DNA from: JAGNEJ01 sp043757865
GTDB lineage: Bacteria; Verrucomicrobiota; Verrucomicrobiia; Verrucomicrobiales; V1-33
Direction of reading: 5' to 3'
NCBI GenBank assembly: GCA_043757865.1
Contig: JAYVOP010000158.1
Location: forward strand, 1-6,371
Length of the DNA: 6,371 nt
Under the pieces are notes generated by a model, which made no database searches, was not told the DNA's origin, and worked only from the letters and a program-made list of their open reading frames with translations. A program made the translations under genes and the position numbers. Of this stretch, positions 1 to 5,731 are shown one piece after another (the stretch's first letter is position 1; each line of letters begins with the position of its first letter).

Positions 1-162
1 GCCTTGATTCCAAAACCGGGGGGGCTATAACCGGCTTCGGGAGGGTGGTCTTGTATTGCGGCTTTGCCTTGATTCCAAAACCGGGGGGGCTATAACGGAT
101 TGTTTTGCCCGGAGCCAAGGTCACATGCTTTGCCTTGATTCCAAAACCGGGGGGGCTATAAC
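1..162 (+). CRISPR. Type II-C CRISPR array, leader-distal end (3 repeats, 2 spacers visible)
   Basis: Three identical repeat copies lie at 1-31 (its first 5 bases are outside the window), 61-96 and 127-162. The full unit is 36 bp, beginning GCTTTGCCTTGATTCC and ending GGGGGGGCTATAAC. Spacers are 29 bp (32-60) and 30 bp (97-126) and are unrelated to each other. I place the crRNA on the plus strand for two reasons: two anti-repeats elsewhere in the window match the complement of the first 16 repeat bases, the part kept in a type II crRNA, and the repeat 3' end carries a -10-like element as in Neisseria II-C arrays. The array then reads toward cas2 and extends leftward beyond the window. The opposite reading (GTTATAGCC first) resembles many type II repeats and is the alternative, but it leaves the anti-repeats pairing with the discarded half of the repeat. 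Confidence 0.96.
69..96 (+). promoter_or_regulatory. Promoter-like elements inside the CRISPR repeat (repeat copy 2)
   Basis: Within the repeat, TTGATT (69-74) and TATAAC (91-96) are separated by 16 nt, close to a sigma70 -35/-10 pair. The same pair is at 4-9/26-31 and at 135-140/157-162. The -10 element ends exactly at the repeat boundary, so transcription would start about 7 nt into the next spacer and leave about 24 nt of spacer in the RNA. This copies the arrangement known from Neisseria meningitidis, where each repeat drives its own crRNA. Promoter activity is inferred from sequence only. Confidence 0.6.
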
Positions 163-170
163 CCTCTTTA

Positions 171-197
171 GTAAGTCGTTGATTATCAGCGACTTAC
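171..197. repeat. 27-bp near-perfect palindrome next to the last CRISPR repeat
   Basis: Arms GTAAGTCG (171-178) and CGACTTAC (190-197) are exact inverses. Inside them TGAT and ATCA also pair, with one T/G position and a single central T, so almost the whole element is a palindrome. It begins 8 bp after the last repeat and lies between the array and the cas2 3' end. Neither strand shows a T tract after it, so it is not a typical intrinsic terminator. It could be a dispersed short palindromic repeat or a barrier between the array and cas2. Confidence 0.75.
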
Positions 198-245
198 AGT
201 GGGTTGTGTCCCCCTGTAGTATCGTCAGAGCCTCCATTGTTGCAG

Positions 246-581
246 CTACCAAAACTGTAATTGTTCTGGCATTCCTTCTGGAGTCCCTGCTCTGGCAGGG
301 GCTCCGTGGATTACGAAGGAACGTTCCCATTGCGCTCGGGTTACGAAGATGGCGCGGACGCTTCCTTCTGGCGGGAGGTGCTTTTTGACCCGATCGATGT
401 GGGTTTCTTGTCGGGCGAAAGTGACACAGGAGCGGATATAGACGCTGAACTGCATCATGGTGAATCCGTCATCAATCAAGAAGTGGCGGAAGTCCGTGGC
501 AGCTTTCCGTTGTTTCTTGCTGAGGACGGGCAGATCAAAGGCGACGATTAACCATCCCATTTTGAATTTTTCGGTGTCCAT
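246..581 (-). CDS. cas2: CRISPR-associated endonuclease Cas2 (type II-C)
   Basis: The product is 111 aa, the usual Cas2 size or slightly longer. The start ATG at 581 gives MDTEKFKMGWLIVAFDLP; the hydrophobic first beta strand ends in the conserved aspartate D16. It is followed by KKQRKAATDFRHFLIDDG and a stretch (QFSVYIRSC) matching the ferredoxin-like core of II-C Cas2 proteins. In the Cas1-Cas2 integrase complex the Cas2 dimer is mainly a structural bridge holding the prespacer. The gene overlaps the end of cas1 by 34 bp, so the two are probably translationally coupled. A later ATG at 560 (before GWLIV) is possible, but related proteins carry a few residues ahead of that strand, and no Shine-Dalgarno decides between them. 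The same frame stays open far upstream inside cas1; that part is not coding. Confidence 0.95.
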   Translation of the reverse strand: MDTEKFKMGWLIVAFDLPVLSKKQRKAATDFRHFLIDDGFTMMQFSVYIRSCVTFARQETHIDRVKKHLPPEGSVRAIFVTRAQWERSFVIHGAPARAGTPEGMPEQLQFW

Positions 582-1489
582 GGTTTGTAATTTCCCACTT
601 GGCTGGTGATGATGGCCCGACGGAAGCCGCGGGAGGTAGCTTCTACCACGCTGTTGAGGTCCATGTGTGAGTCCAAGTAGGGGATGCGGCGGAGCGTGGT
701 CTGGATGATCCAGCGCTTGTATTCCTTGGTGACCTCGAGCGGGGCGTCGGCAGGCAGTTGTTGCAACCACAGGTAGGCTTGGTGGTCCACCACCGGGCGG
801 AAGGGCTCCATGAGATCGTAAGCCAGCGGAGTGCAGCGCTCGCGGATGGCGTGGTTCAGCCCAAAGGTGGGATCTAGGCCGATGCCGAAGAGCTTGTGCA
901 GGACGGAGGTGAGTAAGACTGCATAACCGAAATTCAGCAGCGAGTTGAAGCCGCCAGTGCCACGCGGCTTTTGCTCGCGGGTGAAATTTTTCTGCGGTGC
1001 CCAGCGGTCTAGAATCCGGCCCCACACGGGCCAGTAGAGCTTGGCGCAGATGGCTTCCTTGTGCGGCTTTTTACCCAGGGCACAGGATTCTATGGCTGGC
1101 AGACTAGGATGATCCGGGGCTAAATGTCGTGCCAACAGCAACTGATTCCGGCATTTGGCATCCACGGTTTTCTGCCACAGCACGGAACGGACTTTTTCAG
1201 GCAGGGAAATAACGGCCCGGCACAGCGTGGTGTCAGTAGCCCGGTTAGCGGGCAGCATCACGCTGGTGGGTTTGTAGTTCTCGCACATCACTATGGAGAC
1301 GCCTTGCTTGGCCGCTGCCAAGAAAACTTGCCCGTGAATCTGCGCGGAAAAACTTGAAATAATGATCGCCCCCACGTCCTCCATGGGCAGGCTGCGCTGG
1401 GCACCATCGGAAAGGCGACACGACAACTGCCCATCGCGACAAGTCAGCGAGCATTGCGGGGAATCGATGTTGATGATGTGGTAGGACAC
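548..1489 (-). CDS. cas1: CRISPR-associated integrase Cas1 (type II-C)
   Basis: The 313-aa product is the spacer integrase that, with Cas2, inserts new spacers into the array. The N-terminal beta-rich domain (about 1-95) starts SYHIINIDSP and contains MEDVGAIII. The alpha-helical catalytic domain follows, with the expected metal-site residues: E145 in KEAICAKLYW, H213 in GLNHAIRE, and D225/E228 in YDLMEPFRP. LLNFGYAVL (184-192) is the conserved helix before the histidine. The start codon is GTG at 1489. The only nearby upstream ATG in this strand is followed at once by a stop, so GTG is the best choice. No Shine-Dalgarno is seen; a TATATT box just upstream (1496-1501) would give a leaderless or nearly leaderless mRNA. 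It lies 185 bp downstream of the DUF3892 gene and overlaps cas2 at its 3' end. Confidence 0.97.
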   Translation of the reverse strand: MSYHIINIDSPQCSLTCRDGQLSCRLSDGAQRSLPMEDVGAIIISSFSAQIHGQVFLAAAKQGVSIVMCENYKPTSVMLPANRATDTTLCRAVISLPEKVRSVLWQKTVDAKCRNQLLLARHLAPDHPSLPAIESCALGKKPHKEAICAKLYWPVWGRILDRWAPQKNFTREQKPRGTGGFNSLLNFGYAVLLTSVLHKLFGIGLDPTFGLNHAIRERCTPLAYDLMEPFRPVVDHQAYLWLQQLPADAPLEVTKEYKRWIIQTTLRRIPYLDSHMDLNSVVEATSRGFRRAIITSQVGNYKPWTPKNSKWDG

Positions 1490-1495
1490 ACGCTC

Positions 1496-1524
1496 AATAT
1501 AGCATGTTTTTCAAATTTCCATAA
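1496..1524 (-). promoter_or_regulatory. Possible cas1-cas2 promoter
   Basis: On the minus strand, TATATT (1496-1501) sits 17 nt downstream of TTATGG (1519-1524) in a very AT-rich stretch. A start about 7 nt downstream would fall at or next to the cas1 GTG. The -10 is good and the -35 poor. It would let the adaptation genes be expressed separately from cas9, which is 686 bp away from cas1. Confidence 0.3.
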
Positions 1525-1550
1525 TTTTTATCATAAATATAAAAATTAAC

Positions 1551-1675
1551 GGCTGCGTTCTTGACTTTGGAACGCTGGCCGCCAGTTTCAATTTAGATTG
1601 ATTCCGTCAATCTGAGGCTCTCTATAAGTTTTACGTCCTCAAACAAGAACTTATAAGAGGGCCTTATTTTTGCCT
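1551..1675 (+). ncRNA. Hairpin-rich noncoding stretch, possible small RNA
   Basis: Several stem-loops follow one another in the gap between cas1 and the DUF3892 gene: GCGTTC/GAACGC (1555-1560/1570-1575), CTGG/CCAG (1575-1578/1582-1585), AGATTGA/TCAATCT (1595-1601/1607-1613), and an AT-rich stem CTCT-ATAAGTT/AACTTAT-A-AGAG (about 1618-1662). The last is followed by GGGCCTTATTTTTG, which looks terminator-like on the plus strand. TATAAA near 1539 could be a -10 box. No long reading frame and no match to the CRISPR repeat are present. Function is unknown. It may be a small RNA, an untranslated region, or remains of a mobile element. Strand is a guess from the T tract. Confidence 0.3.
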
Positions 1676-1964
1676 AAGCAGGGCACTCAGGCAGGCTGAG
1701 CAGGTTATTTGGCTGCGCTCCGTCATTCTGGGTTTTGAGGTATTTATTGCCGTATTGGCTAGTGCCCACGACGCCCCATACAACATGCCCGCCGACATGG
1801 ACGAAGTAACGGTAGGTCCCGGTTTCGATGTCAGTGACTGCTTGCTGTTGGCTGCGCTTCCACCGGCTTTGATCTGGATTTACACCGCCGATGTAGAGGA
1901 TTCGCTCGTGTGGGTTGGGACGGTCGCTTTTGTTGATGCAGTGGATTTGAACTTGTTGTGCCAT
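1674..1964 (-). CDS. DUF3892 family small protein
   Basis: The 96-aa product starts MAQQVQIHCINKSDR at 1964. It has the look of the DUF3892 family: an IxxIGG-like segment (YIGGVNPD, 24-31), SRWKRSQQQAVTDIETGTYRYFV in the middle, and a C-terminal KYLKTQNDG...PNNLLSLPEC. The family's function is unknown. The protein is soluble, with no signal peptide, membrane segment or catalytic motif I recognise. An in-frame ATG 19 codons upstream (2021) falls in the loop of a strong hairpin and adds residues unlike the family, so I chose the inner start; no clear ribosome site precedes either. It is on the same strand as cas9 and cas1 and lies between them, 210 bp after cas9 and 185 bp before cas1. This is an unusual position for a non-cas gene and may be cargo or a locus-specific accessory. 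Confidence 0.8.
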   Translation of the reverse strand: MAQQVQIHCINKSDRPNPHERILYIGGVNPDQSRWKRSQQQAVTDIETGTYRYFVHVGGHVVWGVVGTSQYGNKYLKTQNDGAQPNNLLSLPECPA

Positions 1965-2009
1965 GGTTTTAGTTTGGTTTGGTTGTTGGATCGCCAATTT
2001 CCCCGACAT

Positions 2010-2045
2010 GCCCGCCTGCATTTGAAGGCGCAGGCGGGCTTTTTG
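2010..2045 (+). terminator. Intrinsic terminator, plus strand
   Basis: A perfect 10-bp GC-rich stem, GCCCGCCTGC (2010-2019) and GCAGGCGGGC (2030-2039), with a 10-nt loop, is followed by five T residues on the plus strand. No plus-strand gene is visible upstream, so it may stop antisense transcription through cas1 and DUF3892, or end an RNA from the 1551-1675 region. On the minus strand it is a hairpin in the leader of the DUF3892 gene, without a T tract. The second anti-repeat begins 4 bp after it. Confidence 0.7.
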
Positions 2046-2048
2046 TTA

Positions 2049-2064
2049 GGAATTAAGGCAAAGC
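2049..2064 (+). other. Second anti-repeat / repeat-derived 16-mer between cas9 and DUF3892
   Basis: GGAATTAAGGCAAAGC matches the reverse complement of repeat bases 1-16 at 15 of 16 positions. As RNA from the plus strand it would pair with the crRNA along all 16 bases with a single G-U pair. It is followed at once by a 7-bp hairpin, CACCTGA/TCAGGTG (2065-2071/2090-2096), as a tracrRNA anti-repeat usually is. No clear terminator or promoter is seen. It may belong to a second tracrRNA-like RNA, a regulatory RNA, or a decayed repeat lying on the minus strand. The better complete tracrRNA is at 5398-5522. Confidence 0.7.
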
Positions 2065-2174
2065 CACCTGAAATCATTGGTTATGAGCGTCAGGTGAACG
2101 GCACAATGAACCAGAATTCAAAGCATCGCAACTAAAAAGATTACTCCCACCTGAAATAGCGGGTTAAAGTTTGA

Positions 2175-5100
2175 TTATCCGACCAAGCCTCCGCTGTGCA
2201 GGGACAAGCCAGCTTTCAGCAAACTGCTGAGGAGCACATTGATCTTGTGCCCCTCAGTTTTGTTTTTCAGGCGCACGACGTCTGGCCGGCCGATGTCGAG
2301 AGCCATGCCTGAGGCGTTGTTCTTGGCGGAGAAGACCCTCCAGACGCCCGCATAATTTCCGGAAGCAATCTTTATTAGATTTCCATTCCGAATCACTCGT
2401 GGCCGCTTCCCTCCGTTGGCCTTTTGCAGATCCCGCAGGCGGTTCCAGACTTTGTGGTAGGGAATGATAGTGGGGGTGGGGTCTAGGGCGACGCCATAGT
2501 TCTCGGGGATGACGAGGACGGATTGGCGGGGCTGGAGTTTTCCGGCATCGGTGCCGTCGGGGTTCAGGCCGAGAAGTTTGCCGGGTTTTTCGATGGCCGT
2601 TTTCTTCACGCGGCTGCCGTCGGGTTGGCGGATGGATTGCTCTAGGTGGACGTTTTCCCCTTCGATCTTGCGCACACGCCAGGCGTTTTGCTCCACGCGT
2701 AGGCCATCGATGCTTTTGGGCAGGTGTTGCACCACGCGGCATTCTGCGAGGCGTTTGCCGATCTGGGCTTTGAGTTCATTTGGCAGATCTTGCAACATGC
2801 CGCCCCGGCCCTCGGTGCCGGGAATATACAAGCCGTGGGTTTTGGCTTTCAGCGTTTGTTGCTCAGCGGGGGTGGGTTTGCGTTTGACTAGCAACTCCCA
2901 CACGGAACCATCTCGCCCAATGTAAAATTCCGCCAAGCCGATGACGCAGGCGTCCAGCGCATGGTGCAGGTGAGTGATGTCCCGGATCTCCGTCTTGGTC
3001 CGCACGGCACCGGATTCGTCCAGCACTTGCGGGTTCGCTTGGGCTAGCGCGCCCATCAGCCGCCAACTCTTGCGCACAGTGCCTGTGACTGCACCGGGGA
3101 GAGAGGTTAGGACGGGCATTTTTTTCACACTGGCAAATTCTCGCTTCATGGCATCCGCCGCTAAGCGCACTAGCTGGGAGGTCTTAGTGAGATCCCCTGG
3201 GGTAAATTCTTTTTCCTCGTAGTCCGGCAGCAAGAGCAGTTCCTTGCGCTTTTTCTTGCGGCGTTTGTCATCGTCGTGACCACGGAAGGAATCCAGTTTC
3301 TTGACGTTCTCCTCATATTTGCTGAGTGGCAAAATGGTGATGCCAGGATGCCCCGGCAGCGGATTCCCCTGTTCCTGTTCCACAAAGCGGTAGGCCGTGC
3401 GTTTGCCCTTCCAAGCGTTGATGGCTTTGAAGGTGATAACGAGGGAATCTAGGCTATCGCTCTGGCGTTCAGAACGTGGGATGACGTGATCCTTGTCCAC
3501 ATATTCCGGGTTGGACAGATCCTTGAGATCAATTTCCATCCCAGTATAAGGACACTTTCCACCCAGGTCTTCTAGGATGCGGGCTTTGCGGATGAGCCCG
3601 GGTTTAATGAGGTTAGGCGGGTAAATTTTCTCCAATTTCTCGACCACCGATTTGAAGTTAGACAACTTGGAACCAAGCTCCTTGGCCTTCTCCTTATTGC
3701 TCATGCCAGACATGGTGCGTAGGTCTGTGGCGACTTCGATGGTGACGCGGGAGATGCGCTCGGGATCGTTGTCAGCGTAGGCTTTGATGAGGTCTTGGAG
3801 CAAGCCGGGCTTGGGGGCGGGCTTGGCTTTAGGATCGCCTGCGAAGATTTTCAAACGATGCCTCACTAAATGGTTATTCGTCTGGTTCTCGATGGGTTTG
3901 GTAACCTGTGCGGCCCGCATTTCTTCCGTGATGTAGAGGACGCCGCCTTTCTCCTTGGGATGGGTGTTGGTGCTGATGACTTCTTGATAAACTTTGGCTA
4001 AAATTTCCCGACTGTATGGAGCACGCATTGACAGCGGCTTGAAATCCAGCTTGCGCTGCAATTCCTCCTCGATTGTGTGGCCGACGGCTTTCTTGGCCTT
4101 AGAGGGTTTGGTGGCTAGGTGGTCCCGCAGGGCTTCGAGGGCGGGTGCGTTGTCGGCCAAGAGTTGGCTCATGGTCCAGGATTTCCCCCGTCGCAGTTGG
4201 CCTTTGAAACGCTGCTGAATTTGCACAGGAACGTGCGGCCAGACCACGGCCACGGTGCCGCTGGAAATGATGTCCTGCACGGGATCGAGGATCAGCGCCT
4301 CCTTCATGTCAGGATGCATCAGCATGGTGTCTAAATTATGCCGCACGATGCCCGGCAGGGCTTTGACAGCGGCCCCGAGTTCAGTGGGCGTTAGTTTGCC
4401 CTGGGCCTGCATGGCCGTATTCAGCGTGCTGCGTTCTGCCACGGAGAGCGGTCGCAGGTCGCCCTTGGCATCCTCCGCCACACGGATGTTAGCCAGCATC
4501 ATGGCCCAACGGAAACGGTAAAATTCCACACACTCCCGCGTGGGAACCTTGCCGCTGGTGATGGGGCAGTTGGCAATGATCCGGTTGTCGAAACGAGGCA
4601 CCATTTGGCCGAAGAGCAGGCCACCTTGGTAACGCTTTGGTAGCTTCTCTAGCTTGGCTTCGGCAGCATCGGACATGATGATGGTGATGACCTCCTGCGT
4701 GAGTCCGGGGAGATTGCCTGCGTGCTTTTCCAAAATGCGCTGGCACTCGGCTTCTACGGTGTCTCGGGGAAAGGCAGCGTTGAGACCTTTGAAGCGCATA
4801 GGGCGTGCGGTTCCCTGCTCTCGATGTTCGGCGGCCGCAGCTTCAAATTTAGCTACATGTGCTGCCATGGTTTCAGCCATGGTGGATTTTTTGTGCTCGG
4901 CCATCAAACCCCGTGCATTGGTCACTTTCTCCGTGTCCTCGGCTTGATCCGCATCGTCAGCGGAACTCCATCGGCGGTTGCCATCGTAGCCGCGGTTATG
5001 CGCATACCACCGCAGCACATCCCAGAGTTCTGGCCAAGTTAGGATGCGACCGCGCGCCAAGGCATCGGTGGCCAATTGAAATGGATTCCACGAGGCCACA

Positions 5101-5369
5101 CCATTCAGTTGAGTCTCAGTCAGGATGCCCCGCGCGATGAAGAAATTTTTCAAATTCCGAATCCGCTGCCGGGTGGAGCGGATATGCCGCCGCTGCCGCC
5201 GGAAGGCACGACGTGCGCTGGCTAGACAATCATCCGCGCCAAATATGACCGAGCCACAGCCCAGAATTTCCGGCAAGCCCTCCCGCCCCTGTGGCTCGCA
5301 TATGATGGCCCAGCCAATGGAACTATGGCCAACATCGAAACTGAGGTGGAGCGGAGATTTTATTTGCAT
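2175..5369 (-). CDS. cas9: CRISPR-associated endonuclease Cas9 (type II-C)
   Basis: RNA-guided DNA endonuclease of 1064 aa from ATG 5369; a TTG start at 5381 would give 1068, and numbering below uses that frame. Domains: RuvC-I FDVGHSSIGWAI with D16; arginine-rich bridge helix 54-80; recognition lobe about 90-530; RuvC-II VTIEVA with E549; HNH DKDHVIPRS with D631/H632 and N655 in INAWKGK, 23 residues after the histidine as in SpCas9; RuvC-III HLHHALDA with H807 and D810; C-terminal PAM-interacting region about 830-1068. All nuclease residues are present, so it should cut both strands. The length fits II-C (Neisseria about 1080, Campylobacter about 980), and no csn2 or cas4 is nearby. The ATG is preferred because a TATTAT box at 5382-5387 places the transcript start just upstream of it and beyond the TTG. 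Confidence 0.98.
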   Translation of the reverse strand: MQIKSPLHLSFDVGHSSIGWAIICEPQGREGLPEILGCGSVIFGADDCLASARRAFRRQRRHIRSTRQRIRNLKNFFIARGILTETQLNGVASWNPFQLATDALARGRILTWPELWDVLRWYAHNRGYDGNRRWSSADDADQAEDTEKVTNARGLMAEHKKSTMAETMAAHVAKFEAAAAEHREQGTARPMRFKGLNAAFPRDTVEAECQRILEKHAGNLPGLTQEVITIIMSDAAEAKLEKLPKRYQGGLLFGQMVPRFDNRIIANCPITSGKVPTRECVEFYRFRWAMMLANIRVAEDAKGDLRPLSVAERSTLNTAMQAQGKLTPTELGAAVKALPGIVRHNLDTMLMHPDMKEALILDPVQDIISSGTVAVVWPHVPVQIQQRFKGQLRRGKSWTMSQLLADNAPALEALRDHLATKPSKAKKAVGHTIEEELQRKLDFKPLSMRAPYSREILAKVYQEVISTNTHPKEKGGVLYITEEMRAAQVTKPIENQTNNHLVRHRLKIFAGDPKAKPAPKPGLLQDLIKAYADNDPERISRVTIEVATDLRTMSGMSNKEKAKELGSKLSNFKSVVEKLEKIYPPNLIKPGLIRKARILEDLGGKCPYTGMEIDLKDLSNPEYVDKDHVIPRSERQSDSLDSLVITFKAINAWKGKRTAYRFVEQEQGNPLPGHPGITILPLSKYEENVKKLDSFRGHDDDKRRKKKRKELLLLPDYEEKEFTPGDLTKTSQLVRLAADAMKREFASVKKMPVLTSLPGAVTGTVRKSWRLMGALAQANPQVLDESGAVRTKTEIRDITHLHHALDACVIGLAEFYIGRDGSVWELLVKRKPTPAEQQTLKAKTHGLYIPGTEGRGGMLQDLPNELKAQIGKRLAECRVVQHLPKSIDGLRVEQNAWRVRKIEGENVHLEQSIRQPDGSRVKKTAIEKPGKLLGLNPDGTDAGKLQPRQSVLVIPENYGVALDPTPTIIPYHKVWNRLRDLQKANGGKRPRVIRNGNLIKIASGNYAGVWRVFSAKNNASGMALDIGRPDVVRLKNKTEGHKINVLLSSLLKAGLSLHSGGLVG

Positions 5370-5391
5370 ACCACTCAACAAATAATAAAAT
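5364..5391 (+). promoter_or_regulatory. Putative tracrRNA promoter
   Basis: TAAAAT (5386-5391, five of six consensus bases) lies 16 nt after TTGCAT (5364-5369). A start about 7 nt downstream falls at 5398, exactly where the anti-repeat begins. The -35 is weak and overlaps the first codon of cas9 on the other strand. The -10 overlaps the proposed cas9 -10. Confidence 0.45.
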
Positions 5392-5410
5392 GGCTACGGA
5401 ATCAAGACAA
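5382..5410 (-). promoter_or_regulatory. Putative cas9 promoter
   Basis: On the minus strand TATTAT (5382-5387) lies 17 nt downstream of TTGTCT (5405-5410). Transcription would begin near 5375, leaving about six bases before the ATG at 5369, so translation would be close to leaderless. The -35 lies within the DNA of the tracrRNA anti-repeat, so the cas9 and tracrRNA promoters would overlap. Confidence 0.45.
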
Positions 5411-5522
5411 AGTTAGATAACGCAACCCGCTTCCCTGTGCGCCAAGCGCACACACCGTGGTCAAAAGCGTTTCCTTTTAATACAAACGCCGCCGGAGTCG
5501 CTCTCTGGCGGCGTTTGTTTTT
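5398..5522 (+). ncRNA. tracrRNA (predicted)
   Basis: About 125 nt, divergent from cas9. The anti-repeat GGAATCAAGACAAAGT (5398-5413) pairs with repeat bases 1-16 except for one A/C mismatch, ending in a G-U pair. Downstream come a 7-bp hairpin TGTGCGC/GCGCACA with loop CAA (5436-5452), enclosed by a possible AACGC/GCGTT pairing (5419-5423/5467-5471), and then a 12-bp terminator with a T tract. The order (anti-repeat, inner hairpin, terminator hairpin) and the place beside cas9 fit tracrRNAs of II-C systems. In the cell it would base-pair with the crRNA, be trimmed with it, and load Cas9. Expression and exact ends are inferred. Confidence 0.85.
5482..5522 (+). terminator. Intrinsic terminator of the tracrRNA
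   Basis: The perfect 12-bp stem ACAAACGCCGCC (5482-5493) / GGCGGCGTTTGT (5507-5518) with a 13-nt loop ends in five T residues (5518-5522). The T tract is on the plus strand, which supports a plus-strand transcript from 5398. Confidence 0.85.
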
Positions 5523-5575
5523 GTCGGCAGATAAATAAGTAGCCACCGCCATTGCGTCCAGCCAGCCAAGAGCAC

Positions 5576-5609
5576 AAAAAGACCTGCTTTGGTGCGATCA
5601 AAGCGGGTC
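5576..5609 (-). terminator. Intrinsic terminator after 5S rRNA
   Basis: On the minus strand GACC-C-GCTTTG pairs with CAAAGC-A-GGTC (one mismatch, 7-nt loop) and is followed by TTTTTG. It begins about 5 nt past the 5S 3' end, where an rRNA operon terminator is expected. Confidence 0.8.
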
Positions 5610-5614
5610 ATAGA

Positions 5615-5731
5615 TTCTGGCAACGTCCTACTCTCACAGAACCTATCGCCCTACTACCATTGGCGCTGCAGCGTTTCACTGCCGTGTTCGGGATGGGAAC
5701 GGGCGGGTTCACTGTGCTATGGTCACCAGGG
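5615..5731 (-). rRNA. rrf: 5S ribosomal RNA
   Basis: The minus strand reads as a bacterial 5S rRNA of about 117 nt: CCGAACACGGCAGUGAAACG (loop B/C region), CGCCAAUGGUAGU (loop E region) and GAGAGUAGGACGUUGCCAG at the 3' end. The terminal helix CUGGUGAC/GUUGCCAG (5722-5729 with 5617-5624) closes it over 8 bp. Ends are placed to within a few bases. It is a component of the large ribosomal subunit. Normally 5S follows 23S in an rRNA operon, but no 23S or spacer is found on its 5' side, where a protein-coding remnant begins directly. No promoter of its own is evident, so whether it is expressed is uncertain. Confidence 0.95.

Noticed and set aside
1..162. Array transcribed on the minus strand, with a leader at 163-245
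   Set aside because: Both anti-repeats pair with the half of the repeat that would be removed in that orientation, and the promoter-like pair in the repeat faces the plus strand.
171..197. Palindrome as an intrinsic terminator for cas2 or the array
   Set aside because: There is no T tract after it on either strand, and the stem is not GC-rich.
56..388. Plus-strand open frame in the CRISPR array and cas2
   Set aside because: It repeats the same peptide from each CRISPR repeat and then runs antisense to cas2.
582..1025. Open frame continuing upstream of cas2 inside cas1
   Set aside because: It overlaps the well-supported cas1 in another frame and its protein is low-complexity, rich in Pro, Arg and His, with no family resemblance.
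1551..1675. tracrRNA in the cas1-DUF3892 gap
   Set aside because: No stretch complementary to the CRISPR repeat is present there, while two are present elsewhere.
1755..2135. Plus-strand 126-codon open frame
   Set aside because: It is the antisense shadow of the DUF3892 gene and passes through the terminator hairpin.
2175..5369. Type II-A or II-B assignment
   Set aside because: No csn2 or cas4 is present, Cas9 is short, and the cas9-cas1-cas2 set with a repeat-internal promoter fits II-C.
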